This document shows positions 35,294 to 43,986 of a DNA stretch of 64,000 nt, in pieces; the first letter of the stretch is position 1; each line of letters begins with the position of its first letter. Origin of the DNA: Anaerolineaceae bacterium (lineage in GTDB: Bacteria > Chloroflexota > Anaerolineae > Aggregatilineales > Phototrophicaceae); assembly GCA_002699585.1 (NCBI GenBank), contig PABP01000014.1, forward strand, positions 744,001 through 808,000, in the 5' to 3' direction. The notes beneath the pieces are model-generated. The model did no database searches, was not told the origin of the DNA, and saw nothing but the letters and a program-made list of their open reading frames with translations. The translations under genes were made by a program, and so were the position numbers.

Positions 35294-36162
35294 GTGACGC
35301 AACGACCGCCCCAACCCACATTCTCAGCCGCATGGACATCAACACCGACCTGGCTACCCAAATCCTGACGGGCTTCATCCGCGACAATATCGCCAAAGCC
35401 GGCCTCAAAAAAGCGGTTATGGGGCTTTCCGGTGGCATTGATAGCGCCGTGTCGGCTTATCTGTCGGCCAAGGCGCTCGGCCCGGAAAATGTGCTGGTGA
35501 TCCGTATGCCCTATAAGACCTCCAGCGAAAACAGCCTGCTGGATGCGGAAGCGGTCATCGAAGACCTGCAATTGCCCAGCCTCACCGTCGAAATCACACC
35601 GATGGTCGATCCGCTGATTGAGCGCTTCCCGGATATGAGCAACTTGCGTAAGGGCAATATCATGGCCCGTATGCGCATGATTACCCTCTACGACCAGTCG
35701 ATGGCTAATGGCGCGCTGGTCATGGGCACCAGCAACAAAACTGAGTTCTTGCTGGGCTACAGTACGATTTATGGCGATAGTGGCGTGGCCCTGCATCCCA
35801 TCGCTGACCTGTACAAGTACCAGATTCGGCAGCTTGCCCGCAGTCTGGGCGTTCCCCGTTCGATTATCGACAAAGCCCCCAGCGCCGACCTGTGGGAAGG
35901 CCAGACCGACGAGGACGAACTCGGCTTTACCTACGATGCCGCCGATCAGGTGTTGTATCTGCTGGTTGATGAGCGCTACACGACTGAGGAAGCCGCTGCG
36001 GAAACGGGCTTCAGCCATGCATTTGTCACCAAAATATGGGAGCGCGTGAAGGCCAATCATTACAAGCGTACCATGCCCAACATCGCCAAAATCAGTCTGC
36101 GCAGCATCGGCCACGACTTCTTGTACCTGCGCGACTATACCGGTCGGCATGGGAGTGTGTAG
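35290..36162 (+). CDS. nadE: NAD+ synthetase, ammonia-type length
   Basis: A 290-aa NAD synthetase of the adenine-nucleotide alpha-hydrolase fold. The PP-loop SGGIDS is at 47-52, with GTSNKTEFLLGY (about 150) and APSADLWEGQTDEDELGFTY (about 196-215) as the standard active-site blocks. The protein has no fused glutaminase domain; a nitrilase-type amidase is encoded first in the operon and may serve that purpose. Converts nicotinic-acid adenine dinucleotide to NAD+ with ATP. The start overlaps the previous stop (ATGA), so expression is coupled. Confidence 0.95.
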   Translation: MSDATTAPTHILSRMDINTDLATQILTGFIRDNIAKAGLKKAVMGLSGGIDSAVSAYLSAKALGPENVLVIRMPYKTSSENSLLDAEAVIEDLQLPSLTVEITPMVDPLIERFPDMSNLRKGNIMARMRMITLYDQSMANGALVMGTSNKTEFLLGYSTIYGDSGVALHPIADLYKYQIRQLARSLGVPRSIIDKAPSADLWEGQTDEDELGFTYDAADQVLYLLVDERYTTEEAAAETGFSHAFVTKIWERVKANHYKRTMPNIAKISLRSIGHDFLYLRDYTGRHGSV

Positions 36163-36173
36163 AGGCGGCAGTT

Positions 36174-36545
36174 ATGCAAGATAAATTGCTCGACATCACC
36201 CGCGAACTGATTACGCTGCGCAAAAAACCGAGCACGCAGGCGCGCTTCAAGCAGTATCCGGCCCTGATGCAGCAGTTCGCTGACTTGGTCGAGCAGTGCG
36301 ACGATGTGGATACCCTGCGTCAGATCATCGAGCTGGACAGTGGCTATCATCTATTGGCATGGTATCGCCAGAAAACGATAGAGAAATGGCTTTCTCTGGA
36401 GCGCACACCGGATGTGTTGCGACTGTACGCCATGCAGCTTAACCTGTTCGGCGATGTCGATGCTTTTGGCGAAGCCGACACCGACATCGATGAGCATGTG
36501 CTAGCGCTCGAAGCCGAAGCGGATGCATTGGAGAAAACCAGCTAA
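36174..36545 (+). CDS. Small hypothetical protein after nadE
   Basis: A 123-aa protein beginning MQDKLLDITRELITLRKKPST, preceded by GAGGCGG at good spacing and starting 11 bases after nadE, so probably the last gene of its operon. It is helical and acidic, with no signal peptide and no recognised domain: DTLRQIIELDSGYHLLAW and DVLRLYAMQLNLFGDVDAF are the hydrophobic cores. The C-terminus is a Glu/Asp/Ala-rich tail. The stop overlaps the stop of the convergent PPC-protein gene by four bases. Confidence 0.75.
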   Translation: MQDKLLDITRELITLRKKPSTQARFKQYPALMQQFADLVEQCDDVDTLRQIIELDSGYHLLAWYRQKTIEKWLSLERTPDVLRLYAMQLNLFGDVDAFGEADTDIDEHVLALEAEADALEKTS

Positions 36546-38821
36546 CCGCCTTCGGCTATCTCTGCGCTTGCCTCATGTGTGAGTGACAACCGGAAATCGC
36601 CTGTTGTGCTGCCATCACGCAGACCGTAGCGCGTCACCGCGACCACATAGCGGCCTGTCTCCGGCAGGGTGTAGGTCAGGGCGGCATTGCGACTTTCGCC
36701 ATCGTCATCGTTGACTGCCAGATTGTTTTCGTTGGCATCGCGCAGCACGACGACCGGATCCAGATTGCCCGTGATCTGCTCCGTGCGCAAGCCAATAACC
36801 TCGCCTTCTTGTCCCTGGAACTGGTAGAACAGCGCGTAGACTTCGTCAGTGATGGTGCCTGTTAGCGTCTGGCCGTAGGTGATGAGCGTATCGCCGCCCT
36901 GGCTGGCGCGCTGTTGTGCCGAGGGCACGGTAATCGTCCCGGCATTAACTACCGCACTGATCGATTCCGGCTCAATGACGCGCACCGATGCTTCATAGCG
37001 CTCGTCGGGGGCCAGCGTCGTGCCATCTTCTGGCGTGATGACCAGCACATCCTCACCATCCATCGTCACCCGCAGTTTGAATGCGACCGGGTCACGCACA
37101 GTACAAACTTGCTGATACCACACCCAGATCGTATAGGTGCCGACCGGGGCTGTAGCCCCTGGCCAGTAAATATGCTCGACCGGGGTGGAGGTGGGCGTCT
37201 GGCAGCCGGTGTTGCTGTCGATTTGCAAGATACCGCCATCATCAGTCTGGGGCGTGCTCCAGGAGACAGTTTGGCCTTCCGGCGAGCGCACGAATAGGTT
37301 CAGGTCGGCGTCACCTTCCCATTCCAGTGTGACCGTCAGCGCACCCGGCGTCGGCGTGAATTGGCCGACCGTCAGTTGTAGGTCAAATGCCCCGGTTGTT
37401 GTGCCTTCTTCCAACCCGGAGCGCGTCGCCAGGATGTAATATGTTCCATCGGTAGGTAAGGCGTATTGCGCGATACGGGCGTTGGCTGTCGCGCCCACAT
37501 TGTCATTAAAGGCCAACTCATTGAGGTCATTGTCAGTCAGGATGAGGTATGGGTCGAGCGTTGTGCCATCGGTGGCTTGCATCTGCACGCTGACCAGATC
37601 ACCCGCTTTGCCCTCAAAGCGATAGTAGACGATGGGGTCATCGCCGTTGACTGTCCCTTTGAAGTTTTTGTTATAAGCCGCATCTTCTACGCCCAGTTTG
37701 CTGATGTCCAGCGGAATGCGGCGCAGGTTGAGCGTGAAGGGTACGGCCGTGTTGTTGGGGTTGCGCACCTGGATGATGTATGGCCCACTGCGCGGGATGA
37801 TGGCCCGGACGCGGGCTTCGTTCTCGCTGGCCTGCCGTGAGGCCAACTCATTAAGCGCCAGATCATACACTGCGATTTCCGGCTGGATGGCATTACTGTC
37901 GACGGTGGCCGTAGCGAAAATCCGGTCGCCGATGGTGGCATTAAAAATATACGAAATCTCTGGCGTGTCGCGCCGCCATTCGCCTTCAAGTTTTTCGCCA
38001 CTGCTGATGACGGCGTCGGCGATGCGGCTGGCGTACAGCGTAAAATCGCCCGCGCCACTCTCACGGCCCACATCCAGCAGATACCAGCCTGTTTGCGGCA
38101 GCGTGGCATAGACTGTCAGTGTCCCGGCTTCGGCCTGCGTCACCCGGCTGATGATGGTCAACTCGCTGTTACGAATCCGTAGCAGGGGGGCCAAGGTGTC
38201 ATCGTCATAGCTCATGACGACCTGCACGAAGTCACCTTGCTGGCCACCGATGACAAAATACTGATTTTCGGCCTCAGCGCTCACCCGACCTGTACCAAAC
38301 TGCTCGAACTCCAATAGCTGGAAGTTGACGCCAAACTGCGGCGGAATACTCAGCGGGTCGATGTCCGTATCCGGTCCCAGGTCGATGCCCGATAAATTCA
38401 GCGACAGCTGATAGGTTCCGGCGGTGGTGCCGCTGTCCTGCTCAAAGCGCGTGGCTTCGATGATATACAGGCCATCTTCATCGGCGGTATACAAAATGCG
38501 CGCGTTGCGTGTGCCGCCTTCGGCATCGTCGTTATCAGCCAGGACATCGGCTTGCTCGGTGTACAGCGTCAGGAACGGATCAAGGTCGCCCGACGTCATC
38601 ATCATGTCGATGGTCGCTGTCTGGCCAGCGGCTAACTCAAAGCTGTAGAGCACGCGCGGGACGCTGTCGTTGATGTTGCCTTCCACGTTACCGGGCAAAA
38701 TGCGGAAGATGGACTGGTCGCCAAAGGGGTCATTATCTTGGGCGGCTGTCCGATGAGCGGCGGGTCCGACAGCACAAATCATCATGATGACTATAATCAG
38801 GAATGGGGAAGTCCAACGCAT
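36542..38821 (-). CDS. Secreted PPC-repeat protein with DUF2135-like domain
   Basis: An exported protein of about 759 residues. The start at 38821 (MRWTSPFLIIVIMMICAVG) gives a clean signal peptide ending HRTAAQ; ATGs at 38833 and 38842 are alternatives. Several PPC-type modules follow (LDPFLTLYTEQADVLADNDDAEGG; VYDLALNELASRQ; LDPYLILTDNDLNELAFND; LDPVVVLRDANENNLAVND), each with the DxxxxLxD..G..LAxND pattern. Between about 500 and 620 lies a DUF2135-like domain (LEWEGDADLNLFVRSPEG, HIYWPGATAPVGTYTIWVWY). No protease domain accompanies the PPC modules. Function is probably extracellular binding. Confidence 0.85.
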   Translation of the reverse strand: MRWTSPFLIIVIMMICAVGPAAHRTAAQDNDPFGDQSIFRILPGNVEGNINDSVPRVLYSFELAAGQTATIDMMMTSGDLDPFLTLYTEQADVLADNDDAEGGTRNARILYTADEDGLYIIEATRFEQDSGTTAGTYQLSLNLSGIDLGPDTDIDPLSIPPQFGVNFQLLEFEQFGTGRVSAEAENQYFVIGGQQGDFVQVVMSYDDDTLAPLLRIRNSELTIISRVTQAEAGTLTVYATLPQTGWYLLDVGRESGAGDFTLYASRIADAVISSGEKLEGEWRRDTPEISYIFNATIGDRIFATATVDSNAIQPEIAVYDLALNELASRQASENEARVRAIIPRSGPYIIQVRNPNNTAVPFTLNLRRIPLDISKLGVEDAAYNKNFKGTVNGDDPIVYYRFEGKAGDLVSVQMQATDGTTLDPYLILTDNDLNELAFNDNVGATANARIAQYALPTDGTYYILATRSGLEEGTTTGAFDLQLTVGQFTPTPGALTVTLEWEGDADLNLFVRSPEGQTVSWSTPQTDDGGILQIDSNTGCQTPTSTPVEHIYWPGATAPVGTYTIWVWYQQVCTVRDPVAFKLRVTMDGEDVLVITPEDGTTLAPDERYEASVRVIEPESISAVVNAGTITVPSAQQRASQGGDTLITYGQTLTGTITDEVYALFYQFQGQEGEVIGLRTEQITGNLDPVVVLRDANENNLAVNDDDGESRNAALTYTLPETGRYVVAVTRYGLRDGSTTGDFRLSLTHEASAEIAEGG

Positions 38822-38836
38822 AAGGAGTCTCATAAA

Positions 38837-40135
38837 ATGCATGTATCTCGCCGACTGTTGCTGATCATTATACTGCTGCTGGCCCTTAACGGGATGGCAT
38901 TTGCTCAGGAGGATACCACATCGGAGGATGCCACGTCGCCCTTACTAGAGTTGCTGGCGACTGTACCGCAGTTGTCTCCTGACGACCTCGGCTTGATTTA
39001 CTATGCGGATGTCGCTGTGGCAGAGCGCGCCCGTATGGGCAACGCCAATATGATTAGCACGGCCCAACAGTTTGAGCAAATCAGTGGCATGGGCCTGGAT
39101 CGCGTCTGGTTGTTTGGCTATCCCTCCTCAACAGCGCTGCCAGCCGCCCAGTATTTCTTACAGGGCATCCCCCTGTACAAAGAAACGATGGGCTTCGAGT
39201 TATTTGACATCGAGCAGAGCCTCTATTTTGGCAATCCACCCGCAATCGGTTATGCGCTTAAAGGCAGCTTCGATCAAGATGCGATTATCGAGGCGTTCCA
39301 GGCACGTGACTACACGCTCGAAGACATCAGTGGCTTGCCTCTGCTATGTGGCTCCGCTGGCTGTGAAAACGGCAACGAAATGGACCTCGCTAATCGTAAT
39401 TTTGGTAACCTGTTCGGTGGAGAATTTGGTCTGAGTGAACCCGCCGCCCTGGCTGATGGCCTGTTCTTTGATTCCCGAGATATAGACCGCCTGAGCGCTA
39501 TTGTCGATGCCTACCTGGGTAATGAGGATTCTATGCTGGACAATGCTGCTTATGCTGCCTCGGCACAGGCGCTTGATCAGGCTGGCGCAGTTCGGCAGGC
39601 GATGTTTGTGCCCTTTAACATGATCCCCCAGATTTCTGGTGACTTGGCCAGTGCTGTGCTTGGCCCAAACGCCAGTGACGAACAAATCGCTGCCCTGGAA
39701 GAACAACTCGGCCTGAATGACCGCGATCCCAGCGAAATCCTGCCTCCATATGAGATGATGGCCCTGGGCGATGTTGTCTTGCAAGAAGACGGTGTCTCAC
39801 ATGCGATTGCCACCTTCGCCTACAGCAATCCCGGCTTTGCAGACACAGCCGCCGAGGTTATGCAGGCACGGTTGGATAGCTTCGATGAACTGGAATCGCT
39901 GGCCATGCGCCGCCCCCTCGATGAGATATTTGAGGATCGTGGTGCGCAGTCGCTGCCCGTCACCAGCTATACCGACGAAGAAACGGGCTATAACATTGTC
40001 ATCGTCGCCTGGGAAACGCCGTTGGTCGTTGGCTCACAAGAATCGGATGGGCGTCTGCTGATGTCCGGGATGACCTTTCGCCTGCTGGTGAACATGCTCT
40101 ATCAGCGTGACATGATATGGGCCGCCGCCGGATAA
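38837..40135 (+). CDS. Secreted protein of unknown function
   Basis: A 432-aa exported protein. The start MHVSRRLLLIII is set by an AAGGAG ribosome-binding site and gives a signal peptide ending GMAFAQ. The mature part is acidic and of mixed alpha/beta composition (GLIYYADVAVAERARMG; YALKGSFDQDAIIEAFQAR). A Cys pair (LLCGSAGCENG) may form a disulfide. I recognise no domain. The gene is divergent from the PPC-protein gene, with start codons only a few bases apart, so the two may be co-regulated. Confidence 0.8.
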   Translation: MHVSRRLLLIIILLLALNGMAFAQEDTTSEDATSPLLELLATVPQLSPDDLGLIYYADVAVAERARMGNANMISTAQQFEQISGMGLDRVWLFGYPSSTALPAAQYFLQGIPLYKETMGFELFDIEQSLYFGNPPAIGYALKGSFDQDAIIEAFQARDYTLEDISGLPLLCGSAGCENGNEMDLANRNFGNLFGGEFGLSEPAALADGLFFDSRDIDRLSAIVDAYLGNEDSMLDNAAYAASAQALDQAGAVRQAMFVPFNMIPQISGDLASAVLGPNASDEQIAALEEQLGLNDRDPSEILPPYEMMALGDVVLQEDGVSHAIATFAYSNPGFADTAAEVMQARLDSFDELESLAMRRPLDEIFEDRGAQSLPVTSYTDEETGYNIVIVAWETPLVVGSQESDGRLLMSGMTFRLLVNMLYQRDMIWAAAG

Positions 40136-40212
40136 TCCAGAAAATACTTGTCGTGCCAGCGCAATTGTGCGTTATCATGGATGGTGAACGATAGCGTTTC
40201 ATCTTCATCGAC

Positions 40213-40233
40213 TGTATACCCAAACGGTATACA
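40213..40233. promoter_or_regulatory. Operator-like palindrome upstream of the Ser/Thr kinase
   Basis: TGTATACC-CAAAC-GGTATACA: an 8-bp perfect inverted repeat with a 5-base spacer, 34 bases before the kinase ATG. The geometry is that of a dimeric repressor site. One matching half-site GGTATACA occurs at 54671-54678, upstream of the 865-aa protein gene. Confidence 0.55.
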
Positions 40234-40267
40234 TAGTGGGCAGTACACATCTGGACGAAGACAGCGT

Positions 40268-41821
40268 ATGACAGAACAAAGCGGTAGTCAGCAGGGCATG
40301 ACAGGCAAGACAATTGGCCAGTACGAACTGGAGCAGGAGATTGGTCGCGGCGGTATGGCGACTGTCTATAGCGCGCGCCAGCTCAGTATGAACCGTATGG
40401 TGGCTATCAAGGTGCTGCCGCGTCACTTCCTGCACGATCCGGGCTTTTTGGAGCGCTTCGAGCGCGAAGTGGATGTCATCTCCAAGCTGGAGCATCCGCA
40501 TATCCTGCCCATCTATGACTACGGCGAAACAGAAGGCGTGCCCTACATTGCCATGCGCTACCTGGGTGGGGGCAGCATGGCCGACATGATCCGCAGGGGC
40601 GTGCCTGAACTCAAAGACATTGTGCAGCCCATGCGTCAGGTCGGTGAGGCACTGGACTATGCTCATCAAAGGGGCGTCATCCACCGCGACCTCAAGCCCG
40701 GTAACATCATGCTCGATGAGAGCGGCAACGCCTACCTGAGTGACTTTGGCATCGCCCGCGTGATGGGCAGCGACTTGACTGGCAGCGCCATCATCGGCAC
40801 GCCGGCTTATATGTCACCGGAGCAGGCGCACGGTGCGCCGATTGATGCCCGTTCTGACATCTACTCGCTGGGCATCGTGCTGTTCGAGCTGATTACAGGC
40901 CAAGAACCCTACCATGCTGAAACGCCGATGGGCCTGCTATTGATGCACATCAACGAGCCGATCCCGCCGCTGACCAAGTACCGCGACGACGTGCCATCCG
41001 CGCTGCAATTGGTGGTCGAGCGTGCCACCGCCAAGGACCCCGATCAACGTTTTAGCAGCGCCGGGGAACTGGCGGAAGCGTTGGCTGCGGCAGTACGGGG
41101 CGAAGCGGTCACACCACGACCGATGGCGCCTGTTAGCTACCCACCGCCCCAGTCGGGCGCGCCGATGGCGTTTGCCCCGGCAACCAACCCGCCGACTGCA
41201 CCCGGTTCACAGACAGCCCCCGCCAGCCAGCAGTTCTATGGCGATGTCGTCAGCGGGACGGGCACACAGATTCCACAGCGGCGCTCACCCTGGCCCTGGG
41301 TTATTGGCCTGATCCTGCTGGTGGTGATCGCTGGCGGTGCCATTTTCGCGCTGAGTGGTGGCCTGCCAGGGACAGCGACCGCTGCTGTGCCGACGCCGTT
41401 CCGCGGTGCTGATACGGTTGAGGATTCGGTTTATAGCCTGTCGATCCCCTCGCGCTGGCCGTTCCGTGACCAGAGCGATGTCAGCCGCCTGATGCATACC
41501 TGGCGTGCCGATGACGATAGCGCCTTTGTCATCCTGACGCAGATGGACGATGACAGCACCACACCGGAATCATTTAGTAGCCGCGTGCTGAATGGTGACG
41601 TCAGATTCATCGACGAAACGACCGCCGAAGATGGCACCCTGCGCCGCAGCTACCGCGTCATCAACCACCCGACGCTGCCCAATGGCCAGATCGACCAGTT
41701 TTTCTATAGGGACAATGGCAAGCTGACGGTCGTCGAGATGTTCCTGGCCGATGGCAACGCGACCAACACCACCTCGCTGACGACCATGCAGGCCGTGCTC
41801 AACAGCCTGCGCTTGAGGTAA
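40268..41821 (+). CDS. Hanks-type serine/threonine protein kinase, membrane-anchored
   Basis: A 517-aa kinase. The catalytic domain (about 18-275) has the G-loop EIGRGGMATVYSA (24-36), Lys48 in VAIKVL, HRDLKPGN (139-146) and DFG (159-161), and SPEQAHG, so it looks active. A Pro/Ala-rich linker (about 280-335) leads to a transmembrane helix (about 342-364, WVIGLILLVVIAGGAIFAL) and an exterior domain of about 150 residues (SLSIPSRWPFRDQSDVSRL ...). The start ATG at 40268 was chosen because the preceding in-frame region has no conserved content. No PASTA repeats; the extracellular part is unlike PknB. Confidence 0.93.
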   Translation: MTEQSGSQQGMTGKTIGQYELEQEIGRGGMATVYSARQLSMNRMVAIKVLPRHFLHDPGFLERFEREVDVISKLEHPHILPIYDYGETEGVPYIAMRYLGGGSMADMIRRGVPELKDIVQPMRQVGEALDYAHQRGVIHRDLKPGNIMLDESGNAYLSDFGIARVMGSDLTGSAIIGTPAYMSPEQAHGAPIDARSDIYSLGIVLFELITGQEPYHAETPMGLLLMHINEPIPPLTKYRDDVPSALQLVVERATAKDPDQRFSSAGELAEALAAAVRGEAVTPRPMAPVSYPPPQSGAPMAFAPATNPPTAPGSQTAPASQQFYGDVVSGTGTQIPQRRSPWPWVIGLILLVVIAGGAIFALSGGLPGTATAAVPTPFRGADTVEDSVYSLSIPSRWPFRDQSDVSRLMHTWRADDDSAFVILTQMDDDSTTPESFSSRVLNGDVRFIDETTAEDGTLRRSYRVINHPTLPNGQIDQFFYRDNGKLTVVEMFLADGNATNTTSLTTMQAVLNSLRLR

Positions 41822-42097
41822 CACAGACCCCATCCTCTTGTCTCACTGAATCGCTTAGTTTGATTATGGTGTGCGACTGAGGCCGTTTTATTGCAGTATC
41901 CGCAGTATAGTGCTGCATCACGAGAAAAAAGTCGCTCGGTGTTGGTTTTTGGTTTGGATTGACCCCTGGCGAGCAGAGCGTTACATCATCAGTGTGCCTC
42001 TCGCTGGTGACAGGGTAGCATATATCACGCCTCAAAAGCGTTCCATATGGTACGATTCTGGCATGATGATCTTTTGAGTGCGGAGACAGCGTGCCCT

Positions 42098-43039
42098 ATG
42101 GTCGCAAGTACGACATTTTCCAGAGTAGACCTCATCGACATAATGGACAGTTACTCGCTGGGCGAGTATCGAAGCGCGCGCCCGATTTCAGCGGGGACAG
42201 TCCAGACGAACTACATTGTCGAGACGACTCAGGGTGCATTCGTCCTCAAATACTATGAAAATCGCAGCTACGAGTCCGTTCAGTTTGAAGCCGACGTGGT
42301 GCGCCATATTCACGCGCAGGGTTTCCCGTGTGCGGCGATTTTCCCCAATCAAGTGGGCGAATACGTTAATCGGCATCAGCAGAAGCCTTATATGCTGTTT
42401 GAATTTGTCGAAGGCGAGCCAGTTGACGCATTTAATCCGCACCAGTTAACGCAGGTCACGCAGTTGGCGGCACGCTTACAAACGCTCACGGAGGGCTTTC
42501 GTCCGGCGACAACACCCCATCGCTGGAACTACACGCCCGAACTCTGCCTGAGATTGGCGCATCAAAAAGCCCACGAACTCGATTCCGAGATGGGTTATGC
42601 CAAGTTGCGCTGGTATGAACGCGAGATGGCCCACCTGGAATTGCCGGATGCTTTGCCAAGAGGCATCTGCCATGCCGATTTTGATGTGTCGAATGTGTTG
42701 TTCAATGGGGATGCGGTCGCGGCGCTGCTGGACTTCGATGATGCCAACTATACCTACCTCACATTTGATTTGATCGCGCTGGTGGATGGCAATGCCTGGC
42801 CGTTTGGCGAAGCGTTCAATCCGGCCCATGCGCGGGACATCGTGCAGGATTATAGGGCTGTCCGTCCGCTCAGCGACCTGGAGCAAGCCCATCTGTTTGA
42901 TGTCCATAAGCTGCAAATTTTCATCGATGGCATCTGGTTTTATGCGCGCGGCGAGGTCGCTGATTTTTATGAGAAGCAGAAGGTCGCGTTTTTGGATCAG
43001 TTTGGCAGAGATGCGTATTCCACAGCTTTATTTAGCTAG
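42098..43039 (+). CDS. APH-family phosphotransferase, homoserine-kinase-like
   Basis: A 313-aa protein of the choline/aminoglycoside/homoserine kinase fold. Catalytic loop ICHADFDVSNVLF (about 190-202; His, Asp and Asn present; the family usually reads HGDLxxxN) and metal loop ALLDFDDANYTYLTFDL (about 208-224) are recognisable. The N-lobe shows FVLKYYENRSYESVQFEADVV with the ATP Lys. The pattern matches the ThrB type II (homoserine kinase) branch better than antibiotic kinases, but the substrate is not proven. GGAGACAGC lies upstream of the chosen ATG. The stop overlaps the convergent membrane-protein gene by 12 bases. Confidence 0.8.
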   Translation: MVASTTFSRVDLIDIMDSYSLGEYRSARPISAGTVQTNYIVETTQGAFVLKYYENRSYESVQFEADVVRHIHAQGFPCAAIFPNQVGEYVNRHQQKPYMLFEFVEGEPVDAFNPHQLTQVTQLAARLQTLTEGFRPATTPHRWNYTPELCLRLAHQKAHELDSEMGYAKLRWYEREMAHLELPDALPRGICHADFDVSNVLFNGDAVAALLDFDDANYTYLTFDLIALVDGNAWPFGEAFNPAHARDIVQDYRAVRPLSDLEQAHLFDVHKLQIFIDGIWFYARGEVADFYEKQKVAFLDQFGRDAYSTALFS

Positions 43040-43330
43040 GTTATCACTTTGTCTGCGCCGTTGATATTTCAGGATCAGAAATGTGATACCGAGGAATACC
43101 AGGCTTGTAACTGGCAGAATTGAGCAAAGCCCGCATACCAACCCTACTTCGAATACTATATCTTGAGTAACGCTCAAAAAGCCCGCGATTTCACCAGCTA
43201 GTCTCACTGCGAAGAGCCAAAGTAACGAGATTGTGACTGTTGTCACCACGAAGCATAGAATGAATAACAAAAATAGCCTTATAAATAGCCAGAGTCTTTT
43301 TCTATTTTTCGTACGTTTTCTTTTCTTCAT
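43028..43330 (-). CDS. Small two-helix membrane protein, hypothetical
   Basis: A 100-aa protein starting MKKRKRTKNRKRLWLFIRLF, a strongly basic cytoplasmic tail followed by two or three long hydrophobic segments (LFILCFVVTTVTISLLWLFAV; LVCGLCSILPVTSLVFLGITFLIL). The C-terminus is again basic. I recognise no family. Base composition is AT-richer than the flanking genes. It converges on the homoserine-kinase-like gene with a 12-base overlap, and structured repeat copy B lies just upstream. Confidence 0.6.
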   Translation of the reverse strand: MKKRKRTKNRKRLWLFIRLFLLFILCFVVTTVTISLLWLFAVRLAGEIAGFLSVTQDIVFEVGLVCGLCSILPVTSLVFLGITFLILKYQRRRQSDNLAK

Positions 43331-43405
43331 GTGTGGAGTGGAACCCAATAGGTCAGTACTAACTTACATACACGGGTTTAAAGTAGTCTACTCAAATAAT
43401 GCCCC

Positions 43406-43545
43406 GCCGGAAGCTGAGAGCGTCCGGCTAGCCAAAAGCCAAGTCCACTAAAGGGACTCATTACGCGAGTTGGCAGCGGGTCAGAGTGCCTTCAGTGCAC
43501 TTCCCGCTGCATAAACATAGCCGTATGACTTCAGTCATCGGCAGC
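43406..43545. repeat. Four-hairpin structured repeat, copy B
   Basis: Second copy of the element at 2251-2390, same orientation and nearly the same length. First stem here is GCCGGA/TCCGGC (43406-43411 with 43423-43428), wholly different in sequence from copy A but still paired. AGTCC/GGACT (43442-43458), GCAGCGGG/CCCGCTGC with inner AGTGC/GCACT (43473-43510), and GCCG-ATGAC-TTCA-GTCAT-CGGC (43520-43542) follow. In the last stem, an A-T pair of copy A is replaced by a G-C pair here. Flanks an AT-richer islet. Confidence 0.75.
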
Positions 43546-43570
43546 AATGTTCAGACTTCACAAGATATTA

Positions 43571-43942
43571 TTAGTTCTCATATTCTTGTGCGAGTGTATA
43601 CAGCTTATCAAATGTACCAGCAATAACAGCACGTCGATTGACTGCATAATCAGATTCAGTAGCATTACGTTCATTCATGTCATAGTCGAATGCAGCTAAG
43701 TAGTCTTTTTTCCACTCTTGTACTTGTATCGCCATAAGATCTGGATACGCTTCATAATGAGTACAAAGAGTTAGCAGTATATCGATGTTGGCAATGATCT
43801 GTCCTTCTCCTTCACCATCAAGGAGCTTATCTGTATCATGCTTGAAAGAAGTCTTTATCTTGTCGATCAGATGATCGAGCAAAAGGGCTAGAGCATCATA
43901 TGCACTATCGCACTCGAAGTTGTCGTATCCCCATGCACCCAT
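43571..43942 (-). CDS. DUF4259 family protein
   Basis: A 123-aa protein opening MGAWGYDNFECDSAYDALALL, the recognised start of DUF4259 (usually MGAWGxGxFxNDxAxD). The rest is alpha-helical and acidic. Function of the family is unknown; members occur scattered in bacteria and are probably cytosolic. The gene is AT-richer than its neighbours and lies beside structured repeat copy B, which suggests acquisition by transfer. No obvious ribosome-binding site is seen apart from CTGGAGAAATAA upstream of the ATG. Confidence 0.8.
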   Translation of the reverse strand: MGAWGYDNFECDSAYDALALLLDHLIDKIKTSFKHDTDKLLDGEGEGQIIANIDILLTLCTHYEAYPDLMAIQVQEWKKDYLAAFDYDMNERNATESDYAVNRRAVIAGTFDKLYTLAQEYEN

Positions 43943-43986
43943 TTATTTCTCCAGGCCTCTTGTTGACAGAGAGTATAGTTCACTGG

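Noticed and set aside
35236-36150. Minus-strand frame of 304 codons across nadE
   Set aside because: It overlaps the well-supported nadE with coupled start and stop; the frame is a codon-bias artefact.
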